NCBI RefSeq assembly: GCF_013391475.1 | Contig: NZ_JACBAZ010000001.1 | Coordinates: 1,074,377-1,138,376 of the forward strand | Direction of reading: 5' to 3' | Origin: Oceaniferula marina | GTDB lineage: Bacteria > Verrucomicrobiota > Verrucomicrobiia > Verrucomicrobiales > Akkermansiaceae | DNA: 64,000 nt | Shown here: positions 42,291 to 51,028 of the stretch, piece by piece | Position numbering within the stretch: position 1 is the first letter of the stretch | How the letters are laid out: each line of letters opens with the position of its first letter | Translations under genes and position numbers: made by a program | Notes under the pieces: model-generated | The model's database searches: none | Told to the model about the DNA's origin: nothing | Seen by the model: only the letters and a program-made list of their open reading frames with translations

Positions 42291-44510
42291 TTAGAATTGG
42301 ACTTCAAATCCACAGTAGAGATTACGGCCTTGATTGGTCCGAGGACCTTCAGGCAAACGGGAGACAACACCCACTTCATCGAAGATATTGTAAACCCCGC
42401 CGATCAGACGCCAATTGTCATTGATCTGATACCAGGCGGAAAGATCCACCAGGAACATCTCATCAATCTCCCCTTCGCGGGATGAGACCACTTGGTCAGA
42501 GTAATTCCCTCCGGTTCCATACATCTCGCTGGTCCAGGTGGCGTCAAGAAACGCACCCCATTGGGTGAAATCAACACCCACACCGGCTGCGAGTTTCCAT
42601 TCGGGGATGTATGGGATGTCATTTCCGGTTTCGTCTCCACCACGGAAATCCGTGTAAACATTACCCGTATCTGTGGCTAGATTCTCCTGTAAAGTCGCGC
42701 TGGTCCAAGTGGCACTGATATACATCGGCACCCGATAGGCCTGGCCGCTAGCGACCGCTGGATCATAGGTGATCTGCGCCTCAATCCCGTAGACTTCAGC
42801 TTCCCCACCATTGGCCGGATCACCCAAGCCGGCACCCGCTGCTGGAGCTAACAGGTTATCAAAATCCGTGTAAAACCCGACCAGTTCAAAACCAACAGCA
42901 TTGTCCGTGTTCTGGTGACGCCATCCCAATTCATAAGAAATGGAGGTCTCCTCGTCGGTCTGCTCTGCAGGATCCGGGTCGGTGTATCCCTTTGGACTCG
43001 GGGTGGAAATACCACGGTAAATACCACCGAAAATACGGTCCGTTTCACAAAGCTCATACGTTCCGCCCATGCCTCCAGCCCAGGTGTTCAAATCATCTGA
43101 GCGAGAAGTGCCATTGTTGTAATCGTCATAGTCAAATTGCATGAATTCAAAACGAACTCCGGGACGCAAGGTCAACTTGCCGGACTTGATTTCGTCTTCA
43201 ATAAACACCGAAGTGGCAACGGTTTCCTGACGGCGATTGGAGTCCGAGCCATGCACCCCTTTGGAATCAAGGAAGAAGTCACCGGTTCCCGTGGACTCAT
43301 AGGTGTCCACCCACTGGTAACGGTCGACATAGTCCTTATGAACCCGGACCCCTGCTGTCAGACTGTTCTCAACCTCACCGACCAAAAAATCATAGGTGCT
43401 GGCGAACTGCGCGCCGTAGCTGCGGTAGTCACGGTTGTTCGCCTTGACGTCAATGATGTCGCCCGCTGTCAATCCTTTCAGAGATGTCACCTTCGCAGGA
43501 TCCAACAACGCAGAGTGAAGGCTGGAACCATTCACCTTGTTCAGCTTATACCAGTTGCGGTTAAAACGGTTATAGTAACCGGCAGCCTCAAGCCTGAAAT
43601 CAGAGGTGGGCTCAGCGGTGTATTTCAAATAAGTCCGGTGGTGAAAGGTATCAATGTTATCATACTTCGTTGCCGCATAACGATCGTGCGGATTGCGTTT
43701 CACATCACGTTCCGACAAGCCAAGGTAGGTTTCGTCCGCATCAAACTCAGTATAACCATACTTGAACTCAAAACGCTGCTTGAGTGCGGTGTCCGGCTCC
43801 CAGAAAAGCTTGAGCATCGGTTCGATCCGCTGGAATCCAGTGTCCTGGTTAAGCCCTTGAATGTCACGAAACCCGTCCGTCTGATGGTAGAACATCTCAA
43901 GCAGGTAACCAAAGGTTCCATTGTTTTCCGTTTGAATCGTATCTCCAAAGTGAGCGTGACCAAGGAAAGTATTGTCGGAACCATAAGTAAACTTAGCGTA
44001 AAAAGCCTGCTCATCAGGAATCGGAGTGGAAAGGTAATTGATAACCCCACCTGTGGTATGTGGCCCATACTTGATCTGACTGGATCCTTTCAAAACCTCA
44101 AACGCATTCATGCGGGCTGCATTAGGTGAATAGTAAGCAGCAGGTGCGGAATACGCGGCAGGTGAGCTCAGGATTCCATCCTCCATAATCGTGGTTTTCT
44201 CACTGCGTGTTCCCAAGCTACCACGAATAGAAATGTTCGGAAAATTGCCGTAACCGTCCTCTTCACGGATATAAACTCCGGGAACCTTGGCCAGAATACG
44301 GTTAATACTCGTGTAGTTCTGCTGTTTGAGATCTTCCTCATCGATATAGACAGCCGAGCCCACCAGATCGAGAACCCGATCCTTGCTGCCGACCACTGTC
44401 AACGGCGACAGTTCGCCCTCCTCCTCTGCCGCGCTCAGCGCCGCCATGGCTCCCAGACTCATCACGGAGATGGCCCATACCTTCGTTGTTGTTTGAATTG
44501 CTTTGTTCAT
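42291..44510 (-). CDS. TonB-dependent outer-membrane receptor, FecA-like
   Basis: This is a 739-residue outer-membrane receptor. A signal peptide (about 1-28) is followed by a TonB-box-like start (LSPLTVVGSKDRV) with no N-terminal signalling domain. The plug domain carries INRILAKVPGVYIREEDGYG, SIRGSLGTRSEKTTIMEDGI and KGSSQIKYGPHTTGGVINYL, which resemble the ferric-dicitrate (FecA) group. A 22-strand-type barrel follows and ends in an aromatic residue (CGFEVQF), as outer-membrane proteins do. It is first in the TonB operon and is preceded by a Fur box, so a ferric-siderophore substrate is likely. The actual substrate cannot be read. Confidence 0.92.
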   Translation of the reverse strand: MNKAIQTTTKVWAISVMSLGAMAALSAAEEEGELSPLTVVGSKDRVLDLVGSAVYIDEEDLKQQNYTSINRILAKVPGVYIREEDGYGNFPNISIRGSLGTRSEKTTIMEDGILSSPAAYSAPAAYYSPNAARMNAFEVLKGSSQIKYGPHTTGGVINYLSTPIPDEQAFYAKFTYGSDNTFLGHAHFGDTIQTENNGTFGYLLEMFYHQTDGFRDIQGLNQDTGFQRIEPMLKLFWEPDTALKQRFEFKYGYTEFDADETYLGLSERDVKRNPHDRYAATKYDNIDTFHHRTYLKYTAEPTSDFRLEAAGYYNRFNRNWYKLNKVNGSSLHSALLDPAKVTSLKGLTAGDIIDVKANNRDYRSYGAQFASTYDFLVGEVENSLTAGVRVHKDYVDRYQWVDTYESTGTGDFFLDSKGVHGSDSNRRQETVATSVFIEDEIKSGKLTLRPGVRFEFMQFDYDDYNNGTSRSDDLNTWAGGMGGTYELCETDRIFGGIYRGISTPSPKGYTDPDPAEQTDEETSISYELGWRHQNTDNAVGFELVGFYTDFDNLLAPAAGAGLGDPANGGEAEVYGIEAQITYDPAVASGQAYRVPMYISATWTSATLQENLATDTGNVYTDFRGGDETGNDIPYIPEWKLAAGVGVDFTQWGAFLDATWTSEMYGTGGNYSDQVVSSREGEIDEMFLVDLSAWYQINDNWRLIGGVYNIFDEVGVVSRLPEGPRTNQGRNLYCGFEVQF

Positions 44511-44560
44511 AAACTTGTAAATTAATCAAATGAGCAGCGCTGAAGCCGCTGACGCGCCCA

Positions 44561-44589
44561 GAACTATTGCGAATGATTCTCAATAGCAA
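44561..44589 (-). promoter_or_regulatory. Fur box inside the receptor promoter
   Basis: On the minus strand TTGCTA (44589-44584) and TAGTTC (44566-44561) form a -35/-10 pair with a 17-base spacer. The spacer is ATTGAGAATCATTCGCAAT (44584-44566), very close to the Fur consensus core GAGAATCATTC. Fur bound here would block RNA polymerase, giving iron repression of the receptor and the TonB operon. The start codon is about 50 bases downstream. Confidence 0.8.
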
Positions 44590-44653
44590 GTATTAATCTG
44601 CATTTCTGTCATACTTTTTCTATATTGGCAAATCAGCCAACGACTGAAACGCT

Positions 44654-44688
44654 TTACAAAGCTAAGGATATGAAGCAGGTCTTTGTAA
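44654..44688. repeat. Inverted repeat ahead of the histidine kinase gene
   Basis: TTACAAAG (44654-44661) is mirrored by CTTTGTAA (44681-44688) over a 19-base spacer, ending four bases before the kinase ATG. It could be an operator or an RNA hairpin masking the start. Confidence 0.5.
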
Positions 44689-44692
44689 GAGT

Positions 44693-46060
44693 ATGGGAGA
44701 CAGCCAATCACATTCATCATCAGGACGCGGAGGATTATTCCGAAAATTCATCCTCCCCCAAGTGATTGTCATCGGATTGGCGGGAGTTTGCGGCATGTTA
44801 TGGTCGGGAGTCACCCAGGCGAAAAAAGATCACGAGCATCTGGTTCGGGTTGCCTCATCCAATGCGGAACTGGCACGCAGCCTCAACCTTCCCTACTCAA
44901 AACGACTGGCGTCTCACCTCAGCTCGATGACCGGATTTCAAATGGGCTTCGTCACGAGTGAGCATCTCATCATCTCAGCTGAAACCTGGAATGAAGAACA
45001 AATCGAGCTTGCTAAACGTGCAGTCGCTAGCAGTGGCGAAGTTGTGCGTGGGAATACGACTCAAGCTGCGGCATCACCAACCGCCCCCGGTGGCCCCCAT
45101 CTCGTGGCCATGCAAACACGCCCCCCGCTGATCAGTTTCTCAGAAGGCAACAAACGAACGCCTCTCATCGCGGCCATTCTGCTGGCGATCGCCTCGGCCT
45201 TCATCACCGCAAGGACCGTGGTCAAACCTCTATCCCAATTGGCTACCAGCCCCGCCCTGAACACCTCGGATGGTGAATGGCAATTCCCGCCGACCCTGAC
45301 CGATAGACGGGATGAAATTGGACTTCTGGCAAACACGCTCAATAAACAACGATCGGCCTTGATCGAAGAGCAAAAACTCCGGCAGGAATCCGAGAAAATG
45401 GCCCTACTCGGAAACATGGCAACCTCTCTGGCGCATGAAATCAAGAACCCGGCAGCAGCCATCATTATGCATGCCAAGGTCCTGGAACAACACAGGCATT
45501 CCGAACAAGGGCAATGGATCCGTGAAGAGGGAGAACAAATTGTTTCCCTTGTCAACCAGTGGCTGTATGTCGCCAAACCCCAGCCCCCCAACACATCCAA
45601 CACAGACCTCGCCGGTATGCTTCGCGACCTGCAGGAAAAAATGCGTGCCCTGCTCGATTTTCATCATTGTTCTCTCAACTTATCCAGCCCGGATTCGCTC
45701 ATGCTGGTATGTGACCAACAACGCATCGAGCAGGCCTTCCGCAACCTGATCCACAATGCGGTTCAGGCCATGCCTGAAGGTGGTCAGATCCGGATCATCC
45801 TGGAATCCAAGCACCCTGACGAGGTCGAATTCACAATCTCCGATGAGGGGCCAGGCTTTACGGACAGTGCTATCGCCAACTTGGGAAAAACGTTTTATTC
45901 CGAACGCGAAGGAGGTATGGGTCTCGGGCTGTCCCTGGTTGCCGGCGTCATCCATGCCCACGGAGGCAGCTTCACCGTAAAAAACCAAAGCTCAGGTGGG
46001 GCTACCGTCTCGGGCAGGCTGCCATCTCTGCAACCAGAACGATCACCGTCAGCAATATGA
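44693..46060 (+). CDS. Sensor histidine kinase
   Basis: This is a 455-residue membrane kinase. Two helices (about 18-38 and 157-175) enclose a small periplasmic domain. A HAMP-like region (about 176-232) with RRDEIGLLANTLNKQRSAL follows. The dimerisation/phosphoacceptor helix has the H-box SLAHEIKNPAAAI with His248. The catalytic ATPase shows the N box (NLIHNAVQAMPEGG), the G1 box (ISDEGPGF) and the G2 box (GMGLGLSLVAGVIHAHGG). It overlaps the response-regulator gene by four bases (ATGA), a clear pair. It is divergent from the iron-regulated receptor and upstream of a second receptor, so it may sense a nutrient brought in by these receptors. The signal is unknown. Confidence 0.95.
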   Translation: MGDSQSHSSSGRGGLFRKFILPQVIVIGLAGVCGMLWSGVTQAKKDHEHLVRVASSNAELARSLNLPYSKRLASHLSSMTGFQMGFVTSEHLIISAETWNEEQIELAKRAVASSGEVVRGNTTQAAASPTAPGGPHLVAMQTRPPLISFSEGNKRTPLIAAILLAIASAFITARTVVKPLSQLATSPALNTSDGEWQFPPTLTDRRDEIGLLANTLNKQRSALIEEQKLRQESEKMALLGNMATSLAHEIKNPAAAIIMHAKVLEQHRHSEQGQWIREEGEQIVSLVNQWLYVAKPQPPNTSNTDLAGMLRDLQEKMRALLDFHHCSLNLSSPDSLMLVCDQQRIEQAFRNLIHNAVQAMPEGGQIRIILESKHPDEVEFTISDEGPGFTDSAIANLGKTFYSEREGGMGLGLSLVAGVIHAHGGSFTVKNQSSGGATVSGRLPSLQPERSPSAI

Positions 46061-47343
46061 ACAAGTCCACCATCCTGATTGTCGAAGACAACCGATCTTT
46101 AGCCGTAGCCATGGCTGCGGCAGCTGAAAATGCAGGCTTAAAAGCTGAACTTGCCCCCACTCTGGCCAGGGCAAGACAAGCACTGGACAAGTATCGATTC
46201 GCAGGCCTCTTACTCGACATCGGGCTTCCTGACGGCCACGGTTTGGAACTCATCAATGATTGGGCATGGGACCACAAACCTGAAATTGCCGTGATTACAG
46301 CCCATGGAGAAATTGAAAACGCCATCGCAGCCCGCAAACTGGGAATCGCACATTTTCTCGACAAACCTGTCGATTTTGAATCCTTGGAATCGTTTTTTCA
46401 AACACTTGGCTCCAGAACCCCTCCCAATCCCACCGGAAAAACAGAATCACACCCCACGCCATTTGTCGGAGCTTCCCCTGTCATGCGTCCGGTATTTCGC
46501 CAAATCTCCCATGCCTGTGCTTCCACCCAGCCGGTTGTGATCACCGGGGCTTCCGGCACGGGGAAATCACACGTCGCCGGTTTAATCGCCCAAAGCGGTC
46601 CCACCCCTGCTAAACTAGAAACCATCCATGCTTCATCCCTACTTGAAGCCCACCAACTCGAACAAGCCCTCGACCGAACCAAAGGGTCCACACTGATTCT
46701 CGAGTCGGTTCACACCCTGCAATCCTGCCTGCAAGATCTACTTGTATCCTCGATTGACCAGCAAGAAGCACCGCGCTTGGTAGTGACATCGGATGACACA
46801 GGCCTCCTTACCAAAGTTGAACAAGGAGCGTTCAACCGTGAGCTCTGTTTTCGGTTGCAGGTGCTTGAAGTCAAACTTCCACCACTCAAAGAGCGAAACG
46901 AAGACATACCGGCACTCACCGATTGCTTTCTTGGAGAACTCAACAAAAGCTCCCATGCCCGAATCGACGAGCATAGCCTCAGTGCACTCTGTCGTTACGA
47001 CTGGCCCGGAAACGTGCGCGAACTCAGGAATACCATCCAACATGCCATCATCACCAGTGCAGGGCAAGCAAGCATCACCCTTGATCATCTCCCCCCCCAC
47101 CTCGCAACGCCACAAACGCATCGGCTCAGCAACGACGAAGATCTAGAATACGCCCTGAAACTGTGGCTCGACAAGCAGCTGGAAACCGGGGCCCACTACA
47201 AGCAAGTTAGCGCACGTCTCGAGCGTCTTCTGCTTCGGATCCTGCTGGATCGCTACGACGGCAAACCGTCCCGGCTCGCAGCAGCACTGTCCATCAACAG
47301 GTCCACATTGAGAAAGAAACTCAAGCAAGCGTCTGAAGAATGA
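46057..47343 (+). CDS. NtrC-type response regulator without the sigma-54 contact loop
   Basis: This is a 428-residue regulator. The receiver domain (1-115) is normal, with the phosphorylation site Asp54 in LLLDIGLPDGHG and Lys103 in LDKPVDF. The AAA+ domain has Walker A GASGTGKS (164-171) but Walker B reads STLILESVHTL, so the usual DE pair is altered. The GAFTGA loop, needed to contact sigma-54, is absent; the segment from Walker A to Walker B is also shortened. The C-terminal part has WPGNVRELRNTIQHA and a Fis-like helix-turn-helix (GKPSRLAAALSINRSTLRKKL). It probably works as a sigma-54-independent regulator like HupR or TyrR-type relatives. The start overlaps the kinase stop. Confidence 0.92.
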   Translation: MNKSTILIVEDNRSLAVAMAAAAENAGLKAELAPTLARARQALDKYRFAGLLLDIGLPDGHGLELINDWAWDHKPEIAVITAHGEIENAIAARKLGIAHFLDKPVDFESLESFFQTLGSRTPPNPTGKTESHPTPFVGASPVMRPVFRQISHACASTQPVVITGASGTGKSHVAGLIAQSGPTPAKLETIHASSLLEAHQLEQALDRTKGSTLILESVHTLQSCLQDLLVSSIDQQEAPRLVVTSDDTGLLTKVEQGAFNRELCFRLQVLEVKLPPLKERNEDIPALTDCFLGELNKSSHARIDEHSLSALCRYDWPGNVRELRNTIQHAIITSAGQASITLDHLPPHLATPQTHRLSNDEDLEYALKLWLDKQLETGAHYKQVSARLERLLLRILLDRYDGKPSRLAAALSINRSTLRKKLKQASEE

Positions 47344-47354
47344 ACAAATTTTGT
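47344..47354. repeat. Short palindrome after the regulator stop codon
   Basis: ACAAA-T-TTTGT (47344-47354) shares the arms ACAAA/TTTGT with the inverted repeat in front of the kinase gene. It lies about 90 bases upstream of the second receptor gene and may be an operator. Confidence 0.3.
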
Positions 47355-47446
47355 CCATAATTCAGTTTCTCCCGATGTCTGATTGATCGGCAAAAGCAGT
47401 CAGGATAGTTGATGTAAACCCTACAGCAAACACATCAATCGATCCT

Positions 47447-49609
47447 ATGCATCAACACGATTCAACCCGATACCGAAAACTGGCAGCTCCACTCATCCCC
47501 TTGCTCTTGAGCCAATGCTTGACCACGGCATCCCATGCCGAAACCGAAGCAGCCAACACACCGTCACTCAAACCTGATTCAGAACTCCCGGAAAGCGTTA
47601 TCACCGCGCTCCGCTACCAAGAAGACCTCACTAACACCCCCTACAGTGTAGAGTCTCTCGATGCCGAAGCCATAACGGCTCCGCAATACCGGACCCTTCC
47701 AGACGCCCTGGGCTCCCTTCCAGGCGTAATGAATCAAAAAACCGCCTATGGCCACGGCTCCCCCTATATTCGAGGGTTCACCTCTTTCCGCAACCTGATG
47801 CTCATCGACGGCATCCGTTTCAATAACTCTGTGTTCCGCGACGGCCCCAACCAATACTGGAACACGATTGATTCCTACGGGCTCGAAGGCGTCGAACTTG
47901 TCCGTGGCCCTGGATCCACACTCTACGGATCCGACGCCATCGGCGGCACAGTCAACGCCCTGACCCGAGGAACCCGCTACCTCGAATTCGACCAAGGTGA
48001 ATCCTTCTGGGGAGCCACCCTCGATTACCGCTACGACACCGCAGGAGACTCTCATGTGCTCAGGCTCGAAGGCCTCGTCGGCCAAGGCGAACAATGGGGA
48101 CTGCGAGTCGGCTATACCCTCAAGGATTTCAATGACGTCCGCTCCGCTGGTGTCGGAACCATGGAAAAGACCGGCTATGACGAATGGGCAGCCGACCTCC
48201 GCTTCGACTACGCTTTCAACGACTGCACCAGCATGACCATCGTCCACCAACAAGTGGATCAAGACGACGTCTGGCGCTCACACAAAACCATCTACGGATT
48301 CGAATGGGAAGGGACCGATTTCGGCAGTGAACTCGAACGATCCTTCGACCAGGATCGCAGCCTGAGCTATATCCGCTTCGAAGGAAAAGACACCGGCCAC
48401 TGGGTGGATGCATGGCAACTTACCGCATCACTGCAAACGCTCGATGAAGAGCGCTACCGCAACCGAAGCAACAAAGGCAAAGGGATGGACCGCCAAGGCT
48501 TCGATGTTGACACCTACGGCCTGGCACTGCAAATGGAATCCGACACCCGTGTCGGCCGCCTGATTTACGGTTTCGATTACTATCAAGATCAAGTTGACTC
48601 CTTCAACAAGAAATACGACGACGACGGCAACTTCACCGGATCCGCGGTGCAGGGACCTGTTGGGGACGACGCCAATTACGACACCTTCGGCGCTTACGTT
48701 CAGGACGTCTGGGAAATCAACGAACAATGGACACTGAACTTAGGCGCCCGCTACTCCTACGTCGCAGCCGACATTGGCAAAGTCGATACAGAGGACGGCG
48801 TCATCTCCATCGATGAAAACTGGGATACCCTGGTCTTCAGCGGCCGGGCCCTCTATCAGGCAAACGATTGCTGGACCCTCTTTGGCGGCATCTCCCAAGG
48901 ATACCGTGCCCCCAACCTCTCGGATCTGTCACGTCTCGATTCGGCTCGCTCCAATGAAATCGAAACCCCGGCCCCGGGACTCGACCCCGAATACTTCACC
49001 ACCTTCGAAATCGGTGGTCGTTACGGAACCGAGACCGCCGGCATCAATGCCTCGGTGTTTTACACGGACATCCGCGACATGATCGTGCGCACCCCGACAG
49101 GGCAAGTCATCGACGGAGACAACGAGGTCACCAAGCAAAATGCCGGTGACGGTTATGTCTGGGGATTTGAACTCAGCGCCGACTGGACCTTTGCTCCACA
49201 GTGGACGCTCTTTGGGCAGGCTGCCTGGATCGATGGTGAGGTCGATACCTATCCGACCTCCGACCCGGTCAAAGTCTCCGAACCTCTCGACCGGACCATG
49301 CCACTGACCGGCAACGTCGGAGTCCGCTGGATGCACCCCGACGGTCGCATCTGGGTGGAAGGCGTTGTCAATGCCGCAGCCAAGGCGGACGAACTCTCGA
49401 CCCGTGACGAAAGCGACACCAACCGCATACCCCCGGGAGGCACTCCATCCTACGTGGTTCCATCTCTCCGAGGTGGCTGGCAGGCCACCGACAACCTGCT
49501 GCTGACCCTCGCCCTTGAAAACCTGACCGATGAGGAGTACCGCATCCACGGATCCGGAGTCAACGAGCCCGGATTTCACGCCGTAGCCGGAGTGACTCTC
49601 ACCTGGTAA
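47447..49609 (+). CDS. TonB-dependent outer-membrane receptor, CirA/BtuB/haem-receptor-like
   Basis: This is a 720-residue outer-membrane receptor. A signal peptide covers about 1-31. The plug domain shows LPDALGSLPGVMNQKTAYGH, SPYIRGFTSFRNLMLIDGIR and GLEGVELVRGPGSTLYGSDA, matching receptors for haem/haemoglobin, siderophores and cobalamin. The barrel ends in an aromatic-terminated strand (AGVTLTW). It follows the two-component genes after 103 bases and has no Fur box that I can see, unlike the first receptor. Regulation by the preceding two-component system is a reasonable inference. The substrate is not predictable from sequence alone. Confidence 0.92.
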   Translation: MHQHDSTRYRKLAAPLIPLLLSQCLTTASHAETEAANTPSLKPDSELPESVITALRYQEDLTNTPYSVESLDAEAITAPQYRTLPDALGSLPGVMNQKTAYGHGSPYIRGFTSFRNLMLIDGIRFNNSVFRDGPNQYWNTIDSYGLEGVELVRGPGSTLYGSDAIGGTVNALTRGTRYLEFDQGESFWGATLDYRYDTAGDSHVLRLEGLVGQGEQWGLRVGYTLKDFNDVRSAGVGTMEKTGYDEWAADLRFDYAFNDCTSMTIVHQQVDQDDVWRSHKTIYGFEWEGTDFGSELERSFDQDRSLSYIRFEGKDTGHWVDAWQLTASLQTLDEERYRNRSNKGKGMDRQGFDVDTYGLALQMESDTRVGRLIYGFDYYQDQVDSFNKKYDDDGNFTGSAVQGPVGDDANYDTFGAYVQDVWEINEQWTLNLGARYSYVAADIGKVDTEDGVISIDENWDTLVFSGRALYQANDCWTLFGGISQGYRAPNLSDLSRLDSARSNEIETPAPGLDPEYFTTFEIGGRYGTETAGINASVFYTDIRDMIVRTPTGQVIDGDNEVTKQNAGDGYVWGFELSADWTFAPQWTLFGQAAWIDGEVDTYPTSDPVKVSEPLDRTMPLTGNVGVRWMHPDGRIWVEGVVNAAAKADELSTRDESDTNRIPPGGTPSYVVPSLRGGWQATDNLLLTLALENLTDEEYRIHGSGVNEPGFHAVAGVTLTW

Positions 49610-49633
49610 AGGAAGATCAAGCACATCAATAAA

Positions 49634-49676
49634 AATCCCCCCTCCCGCATTTTTCCCTTGCTGGATCGGGGGGATT
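49634..49676. repeat. Inverted repeat between the second receptor gene and lepB
   Basis: AATCCCCCC (49634-49642) pairs perfectly with GGGGGGATT (49668-49676) around a 25-base loop. On the plus strand no T-run follows; on the minus strand TTTTTATT follows. It may act as a weak or minus-strand terminator, or as a 5' leader structure for lepB. Confidence 0.5.
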
Positions 49677-49696
49677 CAAGGCTATTTGCACGCGAC

Positions 49697-50956
49697 ATGT
49701 TTGCACCCAAGTGGAAAAAGGAAGCAAAGCTGCTCGATAAGGCGGCGAAAAAGTTTCTCAACTACAAACGCGACCTGCTGGAAGAGAAGCAGATTGCCGA
49801 GATTGAGTCCCGCCGCATCGACCTCCGCAGCTCGGTCAAGTCAGGAGACAAAGAGCGCACGGCAGAAGCCTCGAAACAGCTCCAATCCACGTGTGAATCC
49901 GCGCTCCCCCGCTACCAAGCCCAAGGCTGGGTGGAAGAAAACATCGAAGTCTTTTTTGTCGCTATCGTGGTGGCTCTGGGGCTCCGGGCCTATGTGGTTC
50001 AACCTTTCCGCATCCCGACAGGGTCCATGCAGCCCACGCTGAATGGGATCATTGCCACCAAGGTTGACTCCAGCGACGATTTTCCTGCCTTGCCAATTCG
50101 CACCCTGCAGTGGGCAACCCATGGACGCTCCTATGTGGATTTGGTCTTGGAAGAAGATAAAACCCTCCGCAAGGAGGACCCGATTGAAGAAATCCACACG
50201 ATGCATTTCTTCACCCGGACGAAGATTCATTTCTCGGATAATACCTCGGTCACCTTTCCCGGACCCAAAACAGCGCTGTTGAGCGCCAATGGCATGGGCT
50301 TCGGCGAAATCTGCGGCTACCCCCCCCATCCCAACGACTCGGAAGCCCTTACCCGATTCCAACAGGATTTCAACACCACCCCAAAATCGGAAATGGCCTA
50401 CGAAACCGTGGGTAAAAATAAAAACCCCATTATCCGACCAAAACTCAAGGCCGGAACCGTCATTGCCCGAGGGTTTATTGATAGCGGAGACCTGATTCTG
50501 GTGGACAAGATGTCCTACCACTTCCGCAAACCAAAACGCAGCGAAGTCTTTGTCTTCGACACCCGGGAGATCAAAAAGATCCGGGCCCAAGCCAACCCGG
50601 GCTCACACTATATCAAACGCCTTGCCGCCGTCCCTGGCGAAGAGTTGGAAATCAAGGGCAACGACCTCTATATCGATGGCCAACGTGCCCAGGACCCCGG
50701 TTTCCTCAAGGTGATGAGCGAACGGGAAGGATACCACTACGGATACAAACCCATTGGTCGTCTCGCACACGGACGCACCTTCAAAGCCAAGTGGTCTAAA
50801 CACCCCGGTATGAATGAATACATCGCCCTGGGAGACAACAGCTTTAATTCCTCCGACTCCCGGGATTGGGGAACCGTTAAAGAGTTCAACGTCATCGGCC
50901 CGGCCTCCTTCTCTCTCTGGCCCTTTGGCAGCGGCCACTGGGGAATCATCAAATAG
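49697..50956 (+). CDS. lepB: Signal peptidase I
   Basis: Signal peptidase I cleaves signal peptides from exported proteins at the inner membrane. The 419-residue protein starts with a charged, coiled-coil-like cytoplasmic tail (about 1-78), then one membrane helix (about 84-100). The catalytic Ser110 lies in RIPTGSMQPTLNG and the catalytic Lys307 in HYIKRLAAVPGE. The last motif ALGDNSFNSSDSRDWG is intact. The distance from Ser to Lys is about 197 residues against about 55 in E. coli LepB because of a long insertion. The ATG at 49697 was chosen over a frame open from 49658. A squalene/phytoene synthase family gene follows. Confidence 0.95.
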   Translation: MFAPKWKKEAKLLDKAAKKFLNYKRDLLEEKQIAEIESRRIDLRSSVKSGDKERTAEASKQLQSTCESALPRYQAQGWVEENIEVFFVAIVVALGLRAYVVQPFRIPTGSMQPTLNGIIATKVDSSDDFPALPIRTLQWATHGRSYVDLVLEEDKTLRKEDPIEEIHTMHFFTRTKIHFSDNTSVTFPGPKTALLSANGMGFGEICGYPPHPNDSEALTRFQQDFNTTPKSEMAYETVGKNKNPIIRPKLKAGTVIARGFIDSGDLILVDKMSYHFRKPKRSEVFVFDTREIKKIRAQANPGSHYIKRLAAVPGEELEIKGNDLYIDGQRAQDPGFLKVMSEREGYHYGYKPIGRLAHGRTFKAKWSKHPGMNEYIALGDNSFNSSDSRDWGTVKEFNVIGPASFSLWPFGSGHWGIIK

Positions 50957-51028
50957 GCATAGAGTAGAGCACGAATGCTCACGCCGGGCCATTCAACGGT
51001 CATTCTTCTCCCCCTTCTTCGTCCTCCC

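Noticed and set aside
43137-44129. 330-codon plus-strand open frame inside the FecA-like receptor
   Set aside because: It lies antisense to a well-supported receptor gene; its translation has no domain or signal and looks like low-complexity shadow coding.
46057-47343. Calling the response regulator a sigma-54 activator
   Set aside because: The GAFTGA contact loop is absent and Walker B is altered.
47579-48262. 227-codon minus-strand frame inside the second receptor
   Set aside because: It is antisense to clear plug and barrel sequence and has no recognisable motif; the strand's codon bias explains it.
49841-50590. 249-codon minus-strand frame inside lepB
   Set aside because: It overlaps the catalytic region of signal peptidase I on the other strand and has no family features.
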